Assembly: GCF_918797505.1 (NCBI RefSeq)
Contig: NC_092798.1
Location: 47,266,985 to 47,330,984 of the forward strand
DNA: 64,000 bases
Origin: Bemisia tabaci
Taxonomy: Eukaryota; Arthropoda; Insecta; Hemiptera; Aleyrodidae
Direction: 5' to 3'
The stretch's first letter is position 1; the number at the start of each line of letters is the position of its first letter. A program made the translations under genes and the position numbers. Below are positions 22,601-32,520 of the stretch, piece after piece. The notes under the pieces were generated by a model, which searched no databases, was not told where the DNA came from, and saw nothing but the letters and a program-made list of their open reading frames with translations.

Positions 22601-25600
22601 GCTGCGACCTATTCTCCGAAGCTAGCGGCGAAGAAACAGAGAGATGGTCAACGCAGCGTTAGGCTCTTCATGATAATTTCTGGACTGTTTTTCTACATCC
22701 TTTTGCTCGGCTGGTTTGCCTACCCTATCTACGCCTATTGGAGTATGTACCCGCATGTCGACTACAGTCAACTTCACCTGTTCTACGGCGACCAAGATTT
22801 CAGTCTCGAGCGAAGTCAATATTTCTGGTGCGTGCAACGAGATATTTGATGGTCATTTTCTATTAGCCACAGCTAGTCCTCGCCTCTTTCCAAACAGATC
22901 GAATCGACGGACTGGATTAGTATAATGTAACTAGAGGGCTATGCTCCCTGGCTGCTCCGCGGCTCAACCCCCAGAGGGCGCTTCGCGCTCTCTTAAGCTC
23001 GCGTCGACAAAAGAACGACAAAGAAATTAAAATATTTTCATACCGGACTATCATTTATCCAATATTTCTCTGGCCGGGAGCGATTGGACCAATAAATGGC
23101 TGAACACACATTCAAAGTGAAGCTTCAATGTGTCAGCAAAGTACAGCAGACTACCTACTAAGATTTTAGATTTTTAAATTTTTATTGTTATTTATCCAAC
23201 TGAGGAAGGCTGTGTTTTCTGCCGAAATGTTTTGGTGTCACTTATGTAACCCATGCAGATATGATTCATTTTTACACGGCTTCTTTTAGCGTAAATGGAC
23301 CGCGTTTAGCAAAAAGGAACCAAGCCACATCAGCTACTGCCAAATTTAACTATTTAATTTTTTTTACTAGATATCGTTTGTGCGTATTCCTTTGACATTT
23401 TTGAAGCATTTGCTTCGTACTATGCCTCGTACTTTGCAGAAAATTTACTTGAATTCGCACAAAACTCCGAACGACCGTTTTCATGGAATACATTAAATTT
23501 CCCAATGGACCACTAGACAAGGTACGAATTTAAGCGATCTGATACATGTTTCTTAACCAGAATTTCATGTAGAATACGATTCACACAACGAAAATTACTG
23601 AAACCAACTCCTAACGAAGATATTAACGTTTTTATTTCACATTGGTTACGAGGAATTTGAACTGCCCGCTCACAAGAAACTCAAAGCTCTACGTTAGTCA
23701 AATCGCGCACTACAACGGTTTTAGCAAGCTTCTCAATCGAGCAATGTTCATTTCCCACCATGTATTGTTCAAACTATCAGCAATGTGCTATAGCTGAGCC
23801 AAAGCGTCAAGATTGAGGTTGCCAGATTTTTATATCGCAGAGACTGTCATGATATAACGTTTAGCGCACGATGTGAATTACGTAGAGCATTGAGTTTTCA
23901 TGAGCGGGTGGTTTGAATTCATGCATCAAGAATCATTAAATATCTTCGTAAGGAGTTGATTTCGGTAATTTTCGTTGTGCGCATCGTATTCTACGTTAAA
24001 TTTTGGTGAAGAAACATGTATCAGAATGCTGAAATTCGTACTTTGTCTAGTGGTCCATTCAATTTGGCAGTAGCTGATGTGGCGTATTTCCGTTCCGCTG
24101 AACACGGTCCAAAGGAAAATTTTCAGGTGTCTGAAATTTGATGAATTTCGTGTCTAAGTGGAAACTGCTGCGTGAACTGAACACGAGAATACCCTTGGTT
24201 CATTAAATTGAACAATTATTGGAGAAGATATGACAAAATGATCTAATCTGCTAAAATACACGTGTTTGAATGGGAAATGCCGCCAGATGACGTCACGAGG
24301 CGGTGCATTTCCTCTCTTTTAAATCTATTTTTATACTATTTCCCATATAAAAAAAAATATAAAAAATACTGTGAAATCAGCTTTTTAAGCACTTTCAGAT
24401 GAAGCAATAAAACATTTGCATGCAAATTCTCCAATATGTCTATTTAAACACATGCACTGAAAAAAAACTCCGGCCGTGGGAGCCGCAATTACGGACTATA
24501 TAGACATACTGTCCGTTCCATGCTCAAAGGCCGAAAATTCCGGCTGCTGAAGCCGTAGCTTCGGCCTCTGAACCCGGAGCAATCGAAGCTACGCCTCTAG
24601 CAGCCGGAATTTTCGGCCTTTGAGCCCGGAATGGACGGTATGCCCATATAGCCCGTTATTGCGGCCCCCACGGCCGGAGTTTTTTTTCAGTGCGGAGGAA
24701 ATTTTTACTGAATGCTGAGCTATTTATGAATGCGCAGGTATCTACACGGCGTTTCGTTCATCAGCGCTTGTTTCATGACGACGGTGACGTTGCTACATTA
24801 CGCACTCCCGATCCGGGCGTTTATGCTCATCGAGACCCAGGCTCACGTCCTCAGCGGTTCGCTGAGGGCCACCGCCGCAGCCCTCAACCGTCACGCAATG
24901 TCTCATCGGGTCCAGTTCAAACTCCCCGCCACTGAACATAACAAAACGGACCGTTACGCACGGCTACGTAACAACAACCAGACCGTCTCACCTGAGGCTT
25001 TTCCGCTACGGACAAAGGAAGCTTCAGAGAACGCTCGTCCGAAAAACTTCCTCGGTTTCTTGGAGGATTATCAAAATACGGGCGGTTTAGCTCTGAGATA
25101 TTGCATCTTTCACCACCAAAAAATTCTCAGGTGATGAACGGAGATATTATTCAGGATGTCTCATTGTCTAAGGGGCTGTTCAAGTATTGCGTAACGCACG
25201 TAGGGAGGGGGCTTGACGCAGCGTTACGGTGCGTTATAAGGGGGGAAGGAGTAGTCAAGCTCAGCGTTACGTAACAACATGAAATGGTGTTTTTCTTCGA
25301 AATTGTCAGGCACTATAAACCTAACTACTAACAGAATTCTCTGAAAAATTGAAAGAAAACAGTTTACAAATTTCCTAACTACAACAGAATTCTCTGAAAA
25401 ATTGAAAGAAAACAGTTTACAAATTTCCTCAAAATTCGTGATTTTACAAAGAAAATTCGGCAACATTTGAGAGCTCATACGGCCTTCTTCCTTAGCATGA
25501 CAGTATTTTGCTCTAGTGGGCAAGTTTTGAGAAGGTTTTAAAACGTCGGTCGCTTTAAAGCAAATGATTAGTCATCAGCATACTACTTTTGCGGAGGGCA

Positions 25601-28600
25601 ATTATGTCTGGTTACATTAGATAGTGCAGGAAAAGTCCAAATAACGCCGACCTTTGTTTAATGCCAGTGCTCCTCCATTTACCATTAATATTATTGCCCT
25701 TCATTTACTTGTATATGGAACATTTATTATTCCTCACTTCTCCCTCTCAGATATTGTTCAGAGTATTAATAATTTTATCGTCCATCATTTCTCTTTTTTC
25801 CTCCTTATATTTATCCCTACTGCTTTTACAGATTTTGCGAAACGGGAGGCAGATCCTTCTCAAATTCGCGATAGAATTCTGTCCTTCCTTCCTGCACTTA
25901 TAAAAGCACCAATTATTGGTGCGTGATAATATGGACCAAACCATCAAAAAGGAACCAACCCGCATTAAGTTAAAACTGAGTAACAGAGTTTTGAAGTTTT
26001 ATTCTTGCATAAAGCTCAATGTAAAAAATCAACTTCAACCCCTCTTTTCACAAAATAATTTTTGTTTTTTGACTTTCAGTTTTTGGTGAGAGAGAATATA
26101 CGGCTGGTAAAATTCAAAAGCAATCTTAACTCAATTTTTTCGAAAATTTTGGTCGGTTCCTTTCTCGGTCCATATATCATTGAGTTCAAAATATTTAAAC
26201 TTTGAATTGGGATTTGAAATAAAAAAAATGTATTCTTGACATAATATTAAATTGTAGGAGTGGTTCATCTGACTGCAGATTGCAGCAGTGCAAAGCACCC
26301 CTATGATAGAGAAAGTCCAAGAACTTAATATTTAAATTGACTGACCAAGATACAGACAAAAAGGACAAAGCAAATGGAGTGATCCTATTGGTGGAAGCGC
26401 GTAGTTAAAATGCACAGAGAAGAAAAGTCATAGACTAATTAACTACAACCTACGAGAGATTTTATACTTAATCCATAATTTTACCCCTTAGTTTATAACA
26501 ACCACCCTTTCCGACCAATGGGATCGTTCTATGTTCCCTCTGCCTTCTTTCTGTATGGAGGTTTTTCTATCAATTTCAATAATCAGCCCGCAGCGAATAT
26601 TAGAATCCAAAATACTGCCCTACTAAGGAAAAACGCCGTATGAATCTTCAGGCGTTGCCAAATTGCCTTTGATAAAACACAAATTCCCTGGTAAACTTAT
26701 GAATGTTTCTCTTCAAAATTTTCAGATAATCTTGATCGCGATTCAACCGAAAAGTCCTGAAAATTCCAAGAGATAATATTCATAACTTTCCAAGAAAATG
26801 AACATTTTATCGAAGAAAATTTGGTAACTCTCGAATGTTCTTACGGCTTTTTTCCTTAGCACGGCAGAATACGACACTCCTCGCTTCGATGATGAGACCT
26901 CACTGATATTGATAGGATTTATGCGTGAATAAAGTATTCTTCAGAAATAATTTAAGTATTTGTTTTCTGCAAAGTTAAAAGGGCGTTTGAGTTTAGCAGA
27001 GACTCCGTCTTGGCTCGGAAGGCTAGGGCTGACAGAAAATCCTTCCGCGGGTGCGGCTGCGGAGGGCGAAGAGTCTGCAGAAAGGGAACATCGATACTCC
27101 CGACTGGGCACCAGACAGTTCTCAATGGAATTTCGGCAGGATTTTTTGTCAGCCCTACCTTCGGAGAACGGAATTTCTGTAGAACATTCGACTTAGTTAA
27201 AACACTGCCCAGAGATAATGGTTGAATTTTGGTCTCAATTGATAGTTTAAAAAAAGTAATGCATCATACATCTTCTTATCAATGTAAAAAAGTGATCCTT
27301 CGGATTCGAAGGATTTGGAAATGTAGAACCACCGTACAGAATATAGCAAACAAAATTGTAAGGAATATACAAAACCGTAAATTTTAATGGTTAATTTTAC
27401 CCCTTTCTTCATTGGTTTTTTAGATTGTTGAAACAGCTCAAGTATTTGCTTGCTCCAGTTTTGTTTTTAAAGGTGTTGAGTTCAATTGTCTCCTTCACCA
27501 ACTTAATAGTAATTATTGCCACGGTAAGTAACAGAAATTCACAAAATATATTTAGTAGGTATTTTGCAGGGTTTTTCTAGATTCCTTAGCTTCCTGATGA
27601 GTTTAATTGAACCACATTTTGTAATTAGGAAATACAATCTCTAGCTCAGTTTAGAAGCAACGTATGTTCCATCACTTTGCCTGTGCACAAACTAATCTTA
27701 TATTAGCAAGGTCAAGACTTATTTTGTGCTTATCCGTTAAAATTATCACGGATGAGCCAGTAATTATATAGTTTTTAATTGCAAAGTGCAGTCCAATTTT
27801 GTGGAAGATTGTCACTTCAAGCTCTGCTAAGAGTAAAAGCAAGATTGGTTTTTTCAATTTTTTAACCCTTTTTTCCCTTATGAAACGTTTCCTTTCTGAG
27901 TTCAATCCTGTCTCTTCCGACTTCAATTTTGAAAAGGTAATTTGAATGCACTAAATGGCATGAAACATTTAAAACTCGTAAATGTAATCTGGGAAACATT
28001 ATTATTCATTTTGGTATGCATGAAGTGGGGGTTTCTTTCACAAAAATCTGACAAAAAATGCTGAAAATTACGCATTTAATAGTAGCATGTTTGACATTCC
28101 CCGGAAACAAACCCCCAAGAAGGCAGACTAGTGGATTTAATGATAAATGCACTTGAGAAAAAAAGAATCGTTTAATGATTTTAGAAGCCGACGATTTCAT
28201 CACATGATATTTTAATCTGTCTCTTTCTTAATCTCACTCACGCATATGGGAGAATTTTTTCTCTAGTTTATTGTAGAATGATTTAGTTTCATAAAAAATG
28301 TGTGTGGTCGCATCAATTACAACCTATCTATAACGGGTGCGTTGTATTTTTACTTAGCTAAAATGTTGCTTCTTTTCCGTTTAATTTGACTTAATACTTC
28401 TGACTGCAGGGAGGAACTCACATACCGAAACTATTGTTATATGTAACCAGTGCGGTGTTCCTTATCAATTTGGTGCTCTCAATTTTGTATTTGTCGAGGC
28501 TCAGGGACGCGGTAAGTTATCCTCGCTCATTCTAGTTCGTACACGAAAAAAATTATGAAAATTTTTATCATAAATTGAACGAAATTAGGGAATAATGTGA

Positions 28601-31600
28601 AATGAGTAGCTCAGTGTTTGAACTGCACCTGTAGCGTTTCTCAGTTGGCAACACAAATTAAGCCCATTTAAACTTTAAATTGACATAATCCGTATCGCCA
28701 ATTTTTGAGACTTTTGTTTAAATGGACATACTTTTCTTCGTCTGGTAAACGACGATTATATTCTTGATCTTTCCAGTATGCTCTTTGCTTATCCTATGAT
28801 CGTGAGTAAGGGAAAACGAGTATACAGGGTTATTCAAAAGTTACGCACCACTGGCCATAACTTTAGTTCTAATTATGATATCGATTTGCGGTTTGTGGCG
28901 TCCTTCCTCATATCGAGGAGGAAACTTTTTTAGGTACTTTTCAGTTCTTCACCCCCCCAGGGGGAGGGGGGGCGGGGGGCAACTCAAAAATTTCAAATGG
29001 CAACCCCCATCATGTGATACATCGTTAGAAAGAGCATGAAAAAAGAAAATTTTTGGCGCAAACCGGAAGTCGATCCGACCCCCCTGTCAAAAGTTAGGGG
29101 GGTCCAAAGGTTATTTAGGGGGTCCGTACCTTCATTTTTTAGAGTAGCTTCGGCGGCTCTTGGACATACCGTTTCTCTTCTCAAAGAGTCCTCGAATACT
29201 CCAAGTCTGATACCGAAGTCTTCATATTGCCCCCGGGCCACCACAGCCCCCCCGTAGGGGGGGATGGGCCTGTTACAATGAAACATTGCATTAAAATGCG
29301 AAAAGTCACAGAAGAGCTTCAAACTTAGTATCAAATCCGAGTGGACCTTCTTGCCAATGTTAACGCAAACGCAGCCTGCGACTTTAAAGTGAGTTTTCAA
29401 AACTCTTAGCCCCTGCCCCTCCCCCCCCCCTCATTTTTGGTTGCAGAGCGGGTAAAAACCGGGAAATTCACTACAAATAATGCCCGAAACTAATGTCCAA
29501 CTTGAGGAGGACCCTTGAAACGTTGCGATCAGTCGGAGCATTGAAATACAAGGACTGCCACCCCCTTAAAGTACGGAAACATCCAAAACACCCCGCTGCC
29601 CCCCTCATTTTTCGTTGCGGAGCGGGTAAAAACCGGGGCATCATTTCTGGCGATTTTCCCGGGTAAAAACCGCATTTTAATGCAATGTTTCATTGTAACA
29701 GGCCCATCCCCCCTACGAGGGGGCTGTGGTGGCCCGGGGGCAACATGAAGACTTCGGTATCAGACTTGGAGTATTCGAGGACTCTTTGAAAAGAGAAACG
29801 GTATGTCCAAGAGCCGCCGAAGCTACTCTAAAAATGAAGGTACGGACTCCCTAAATAACCTTTAGACCCCCCTAACTTTTGACAGGGGGGTCAGATTGAT
29901 TTCCGGTTTGCGCCAAAAATTTTCTTTTTTCATGCTCTTTCTAACGATGTATTACATGATGGGGGTTGCCATTTGAAATTTTTGAGTTGCCCCCCGCCCC
30001 CCTCCCCCTGGGGGGATGAAGAACTGAAAAGTACCTCAAAAAGTTTCTCCCTCGATATGAGGAAGGACGCCACAAACCGCAAATCGATATCATAATTAGA
30101 ACTAAAGTTACGGCCAGTGGTGCGTAACTTTTGAATAACCCTGTATATAAACGCGAGTACATGGAGAAAACGAGTATATACATAACGAGTATAATTTATT
30201 CAAAGGTGCTCGGAAGAGTTGGGGGAGGGGGGCAGGGGGGTTCGCTGACGTATCCGGAGGGTCCCGACATTATTTTTGCTAATGAGTTTTCCGACTCTGA
30301 GTTGTTTTAATGGGACCTTCCTAATTTGCAGTGTCGCGGCGTTTCTGATGCTGCCTTGGAGCTTGTGCGGCACAGGCACATCCCCCGCAAAGACCTCCTC
30401 ATAATTATCAACCGATCCTTGAAGGAAGAAACCTTCTCTTGTTTCCTTACTTCAGCTCTGTCGTTTAAGGATCTTTATCGGGTAAGACGATGATATTCAT
30501 GAGTTAAGCCCTTGAGAGCCACAGGAATGGACCACTAGACAAGGCACGAATCTCGAAATTTCAACGTAGAACATAATCTGCGTAAGGCAAATTACTGAAA
30601 TTAACTCAATGTAGCAGTAGCATTGACTACGGAAAATTTGAATCCGTCGCTCACGAGAAAAAACAGAGTCTACTTGAATCCGGTCGCACGCTATCACAAT
30701 TTTGGCACGCTTCCTAATCAAGTAGTGTGTCTTCTTAACCCTGTGTAAACAACTTGCAATATAGAGCCAAATCTCTGAGATTGCAAATGTCATATTTACC
30801 TACCGTAGAGATTGTTACGATAACTCTTAGTGTGCGATTCAACTCGAGTGGTAGTTTGTTTTTCTTTTGACCGGAAAGATTGAATTTATGAATTGAAAAA
30901 CTTTAATGTCTCACGAGGTACTTTCAATTATTTTCGTTGTGAAAATCTTGTTTTACGAGAAACTGTGATGTGTGATGAGTAAACTTGTATCATAATGCTT
31001 TCATTCGTGTCTTGTCTAAGGGGTTCGTTTTACGAAAAACACCCTGGTGCCGGCCACTAGTTTTATCTCAGACGAACTTCTAGGCTCAAAAATCTCTCCA
31101 ACTTGAGACCGTCATCGAGAAGATCGCTTACTTTATGAGAGGGGTTTAACTTTACACCCAGTCAAACTCTCCATGAACAGATAAATAACTAATGCATTAT
31201 CAGGGCTGCTACTTTGTTTCAAGACTCTAAGATAGAAACCACGGCACCCTGATAATGTATTTGAGCCTTATCTGTGCGAGGAGAGTATTGACTAAATGCA
31301 GAGGCAAATTCCTCTCATTACATGAAAAGTTTTCTCCATTACGCCCTTGATTTTGAGGGTCATTTTGAGTTTCGGAGTTTATTCCAGAGAAAATTAGTGG
31401 TACTATCGTTTTTTTATGAAATTTTACAAAAGATCAAGTATTTGGGTCCCAAACCCCTTACTTACGCAGGAAATATTCCTCCGTCAACTAAGTGAGAAAC
31501 ACGAATCAATGTTGGTACAAAATCTATCATACAACTATTCGTGCTCTGCAGATGTCCGGGTTGTATACCCACAAAAATGCAGGCGATTTGATTTGCGAGA

Positions 31601-32364
31601 GTTCCATCTCATTGGTAAAATAAAGAGAATATAAACGTTTACAATCATCTTTAGCCTAACTGCGTTATTAGTCACCTGATAGGGTCAGAATATAAGCACC
31701 GCAAGACATGTTTTCGTAGCCGAACATATAAAATACATTGAGCATATCACTGGAATAAAAAAGGAATCTTAAATATGCCGCTAAAAGAAGTATTTTTTCT
31801 TAGATCAAGAATTTTGCTGCTTAGCTTAAACGACTTTTCCGCTAAGTCCAAGCATTATTTTTCTTGTATCAAGAAAAGTTAAGCTTAAATCAATATAAAA
31901 AAAAAAATCTTGGAACCATCATACTTGAGCCAAGCACCTTTTTTTCCAGTGAAAAAGACCCGAAAATCACCACAAAAGAGAGATATTTGCGTTCACTTTA
32001 AAGTTAGAAAATTTAAACTTTCCACTTGCAAAAGGAAGGTGGAACCAACGTGAGTCAAACTGGTCGTCGAAAACAAATTTATCATTCGGCAAAAATCAGA
32101 CTTTTGTTTCACGATTTGTTTATCCTAATCCCTTCAATTTATATCCTAGACCCGACATGTCTGACAGGAGGTTCGCGTAGATTTTCCCGAGCATCTGAGT
32201 GTGAGAATTTGATCACTGTTTGGTTTCAGTTGTTGGACTTCTCGTGGAACTATTTCACCATCGCAGAAGCAATCGCGAGGAAGCGCCCGGAAAATAGCTC
32301 GTCAAGAAACTCCAGTCTCATCCCCAACTTTCAAGTCGAGAATGCCCCGGCCGCATACGGGTGA
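16630..32364 (+). CDS. Insect odorant receptor gene (7tm_6), eight-exon model
   Basis: Seven coding exons (17694-17994, 22587-22827, 24738-25130, 27424-27523, 28410-28511, 30332-30481, 32230-32364), plus a candidate first exon at 16630-16635, join in one frame to 475 residues, within the usual odorant receptor range. Splice phases agree at every junction. Hydrophobic segments lie near residues 35-53, 74-90, 128-148, 186-206, 322-345, 353-375 and 427-446, giving the seven expected. Family signatures are CIFHHQKIL (305-313) in the cytosolic loop before TM5, RKDLLIIINRS before TM7, and a C-terminal SWNYFTI (436-442), matching the family's serine-tyrosine motif in the last helix. Insect odorant receptors are inverted seven-helix subunits that form ligand-gated cation channels with Orco in sensory neuron dendrites. 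The ligand cannot be read from sequence. The first intron-exon pair is uncertain; the rest looks intact with no internal stop. A gustatory receptor is less likely because the C-terminal TYhhhhhQF motif is absent. Nearest AATAAA signals after the stop are at 33114 and 33122. Confidence 0.9.
17050..17350. repeat. TGAACCACATTTTGCAATTA-type repeat
   Basis: Left TGAACCACATTTTGCGATAA, right TTTACTGCAAAATGTAGTC. Related copies: 27605-27795 and 39359-39495. Confidence 0.65.
17407..17633. mobile_element. CACTGGAAAAAA palindromic MITE, copy 2, 60 bp before OR exon 2
   Basis: Same palindrome as at 14612-14839. It ends TTTTTTTTCCAGTG in the first odorant receptor intron, just upstream of the acceptor at 17693. 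Confidence 0.9.
17694..17994 (+). CDS. Odorant receptor exon 2 (N-terminus, TM1, TM2)
   Basis: Acceptor CTTTTTTGCAG precedes it. It encodes about 100 residues: a charged cytosolic N-terminus, TM1 (around GVALIFSFLAIGPISVL) and TM2 (around LPVATITPIFAVVFV), ending FCHFELALK. It starts in phase 0 and ends in phase 1. The donor is AAAG followed by GCAAGT, so this intron uses a GC-AG pair; the phase to the next exon fits only with this cut. A 227-bp MITE ends 60 bp before the exon. Confidence 0.88.
18636..18760. repeat. Short tandem repeat, unit about 24 bp, GTTGATTTAACATGACAATC
   Basis: At least three nearly exact units in a row, each containing the palindrome-like CATGTTGATTTAACATG. Confidence 0.9.
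18890..18975 (-). repeat. tRNA-derived SINE head
   Basis: On the minus strand, GCCCGGATGGCTCGGTTGGT has the form of a tRNA acceptor and D-arm (box A), and GCGTTCAAATCCCG about 40 bases later is a box B/T-arm. The anticodon stem does not pair well and the 3' acceptor half (TCCGGGC) is missing, so it is not a working tRNA. Confidence 0.7.
19738..19832 (+). repeat. Purine-only GGAGGGA tract
   Basis: About 90 bases of almost pure A/G made of GGAGGGAGGGGGAGGG and GATGAGGAGGAGGGA units. G-runs of this density can form G-quadruplexes or triplexes. Confidence 0.85.
20974..21870. mobile_element. Long-TIR DNA transposon with 8-bp target duplication
   Basis: Ends begin GGTTAYAGGACTTTTGGTCC and form inverted arms of roughly 270 bp. 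GTACCGTC is duplicated exactly at 20966-20973 and 21871-21878, where the element interrupted an older MITE. The arms repeat the word GTCC(A/T)A many times. The unpaired centre carries a minus-strand reading frame (21223-21567). Eight-base duplications are known for hAT, P and Merlin elements; GG-starting ends fit Merlin best, but no transposase motif was seen. Confidence 0.85.
21223..21567 (-). CDS. Reading frame inside the 8-bp-TSD transposon, unknown function
   Basis: About 114 codons on the minus strand filling the unique centre of the element and running into its left arm. The frame opens with GTG; the first ATG is at residue 14, giving 101 residues. Visible features: a helical N-terminal half rich in Ile/Leu/Lys, a basic middle (ARGGHRRFKPPVSKKY), a stretch NYQHYKDTNSLKKYLRAC, and an acidic tail PPDSDEEDSDDD. 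The opposite arm repeats the coding sequence of that tail. No DDE or zinc-finger pattern is apparent. It may be a leftover piece of a transposase, a captured exon or chance. Confidence 0.35.
   Translation of the reverse strand: MNQLALRSIYFVAMETLKFNPNIERKNIEEVILNIKYTERTLTQARGGHRRFKPPVSKKYTTNQAMIANIVRNYQHYKDTNSLKKYLRACAYHLKLHTPRADPPDSDEEDSDDD
22410..22568. mobile_element. hAT-type MITE with 8-bp duplication, abutting odorant receptor exon 3
   Basis: The left end is CAGTGGCGTGGCGTGCTTTG and the right end is its complement. AGCGTGAT flanks it exactly at 22402-22409 and 22569-22576. CAGTGG-type ends with 8-bp duplications are the hAT signature. The arms contain TTTAAACCT(A/G)TGG and CGATCAAC, shared with other copies in the window. 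Confidence 0.93.
22587..22827 (+). CDS. Odorant receptor exon 3 (TM3 and extracellular loop 2)
   Basis: Acceptor GGATTTTCAG, phase 1 start and phase 2 end, donor GTGCGT. It encodes about 80 residues: a lysine/arginine-rich cytosolic loop, TM3 (RLFMIISGLFFYILLLGWF), then an aromatic, acidic extracellular loop (YSQLHLFYGDQDF) ending in a tryptophan split across the intron. The upstream intron end is made of a hAT-type MITE and its duplication. Confidence 0.88.
23298..24113. mobile_element. GGACCGCGTTTAGCAAAAAGG element with nested MITE
   Basis: Left end GGACCGCGTTTAGCAAAAAG then ACCAAGCCACATCAGCTACT. The right end TAGCTGATGTGGCGTATTTC is its complement. A MITE occupies 23514-24059. Confidence 0.8.
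23514..24059. mobile_element. AATGGACCACTAGACAAGG MITE, copy 3, nested
   Basis: A complete copy inserted into an older element whose ends are at 23298 and 24113. Confidence 0.9.
24455..24692. mobile_element. GC-rich CACTGAAAAAAAA palindrome 45 bp before OR exon 4
   Basis: Ends CACTGAAAAAAAACTCCGG / CCGGAGTTTTTTTTCAGTG. The arms pair GGCCGTGGGAGCCGCAAT and AAAGGCCGAAAATTCCGGC with their complements. It is strongly GC-rich against AT-rich surroundings and can fold along its full length. Confidence 0.9.
24738..25130 (+). CDS. Odorant receptor exon 4 (TM4 and long cytosolic loop)
   Basis: Acceptor ATGCGCAG, donor GTGATG, phase 2 at both ends. It encodes about 131 residues: TM4 (GVSFISACFMTTVTLLHYA), then a long polar cytosolic stretch of about 85 residues rich in Asn, Arg and Thr, ending in the family signature ALRYCIFHHQKIL. 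The polar insert before that signature is longer than in many family members, which accounts for the large total length. Confidence 0.9.
25435..25507. repeat. CTGCCGTGCTAAGG-family MITE, right end only
   Basis: TTCGGCAACATTTGAGAGC then TACGGCCTTCTTCCTTAGCA are present; the other end was not found. A roughly 57-bp tandem duplication lies just before (25334-25430, each unit carrying ACAGAATTCTCTGAAAAA). Confidence 0.75.
26345..26590. repeat. Copy of the GATAGACAAAGAAGACA palindrome, diverged
   Basis: ACAGACAAAAAGGACAAAGC at the left faces CTGCCTTCTTTCTGTATGG at the right. It retains GGAGTGATCCTATTGGTGGA. Confidence 0.75.
26613..26868. mobile_element. CTGCCGTGCTAAGG-family MITE in an odorant receptor intron
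   Basis: Complete copy: left end TACTGCCCTACTAAGGAAAA, right end TTTCCTTAGCACGGCAGAA. Confidence 0.9.
27424..27523 (+). CDS. Odorant receptor exon 5 (TM5)
   Basis: Acceptor TTGGTTTTTTAG and donor GTAAGT. It starts in phase 2, completing an arginine, and ends in phase 0. It encodes LLKQLKYLLAPVLFLKVLSS and a further hydrophobic run ending IVIIAT, which is a single membrane helix in the position of TM5. Confidence 0.88.
27605..27795. repeat. TGAACCACATTTTGCAATTA-type repeat
   Basis: Left TGAACCACATTTTGTAATTA, right TTTTTAATTGCAAAGTGCAG. Confidence 0.75.
28410..28511 (+). CDS. Odorant receptor exon 6 (TM6)
   Basis: Acceptor CTGACTGCAG, donor GTAAGT, phase 0 at both ends, 34 codons. It encodes a short loop (GGTHIPKL), a hydrophobic helix (LLYVTSAVFLINLVLSILYL) and SRLRDA. 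Small phase-0 exons of this kind at the 3' end are typical of insect odorant receptor genes. Confidence 0.87.
28823..30147. mobile_element. 1.3-kb foldback element with GGGGG-rich arms, TA flanks
   Basis: Ends TACAGGGTTATTCAAAAGTT and its complement. The arms match for about 475 bp (to the GATGGGCCTGTTACAATG / CATTGTAACAGGCCCATC pair) around a 370-bp centre. TA sits outside both ends. The arms contain runs such as CCCCCCAGGGGGAGGGGGGG. Confidence 0.9.
30332..30481 (+). CDS. Odorant receptor exon 7
   Basis: Acceptor CTAATTTGCAG, donor GTAAGA, phase 0 at both ends, 50 codons. It encodes CRGVSDAALELVRHRHIPRK and DLLIIINRSLKEE, followed by a segment leading into TM7 (SALSFKDLYR). This matches the family pattern in which RKDLL..I..RS.K precedes the last helix. 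Confidence 0.9.
30526..31022. mobile_element. AATGGACCACTAGACAAGG MITE, copy 4, diverged
   Basis: Left end AATGGACCACTAGACAAGG, right end CTTGTCTAAGGGG. It is the most mutated of the four copies. Confidence 0.8.
31025..31425. repeat. Diverged relative of the 21-538 foldback
   Basis: Shares the order CACCATCGT-like end, CAAACTCTCCATG, and AATGTATTTGAGCC with the element at the window start, with many changes. Confidence 0.6.
31748..31951. mobile_element. CACTGGAATAAA palindrome in the last OR intron
   Basis: Ends CACTGGAATAAAAAAGG and CCTTTTTTTCCAGTG, with TTTTTTCTTAGATCAAGAA pairing to TTTTTCTTGTATCAAGAAA. Confidence 0.75.
32230..32364 (+). CDS. Odorant receptor last exon (TM7 end, C-terminus)
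   Basis: Acceptor TTTGGTTTCAG, phase 0, 44 codons then TGA at 32362-32364. It encodes LLDFSWNYFTIAEAIARKRP, where SWNYFTI stands in the place of the family's conserved last-helix motif, then a polar tail of about 25 residues ending NAPAAYG. Most odorant receptors end soon after that motif, so this tail is unusually long. Confidence 0.88.
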   Translation: MLDFSWNYFTIAEAIARKRPENSSSRNSSLIPNFQVENAPAAYG

Positions 32365-32520
32365 CCACGCCAGAATTTTCCGAATTGCCAGGATGGCATA
32401 GGAAAGTTGGGTTTTCCGCAGAGATGGCGCTCAGTGACAGGACCGTATTGGAAAATTTGGTTGAATTAGATTTTCGCAACCACAAATTCACTGAGCTGCG
32501 AGAAAATGTGTTGGTTACTT

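Noticed and set aside
28993..29400. Minus-strand open frame of 135 codons
   Set aside because: Lies in the arm and centre of the foldback element.
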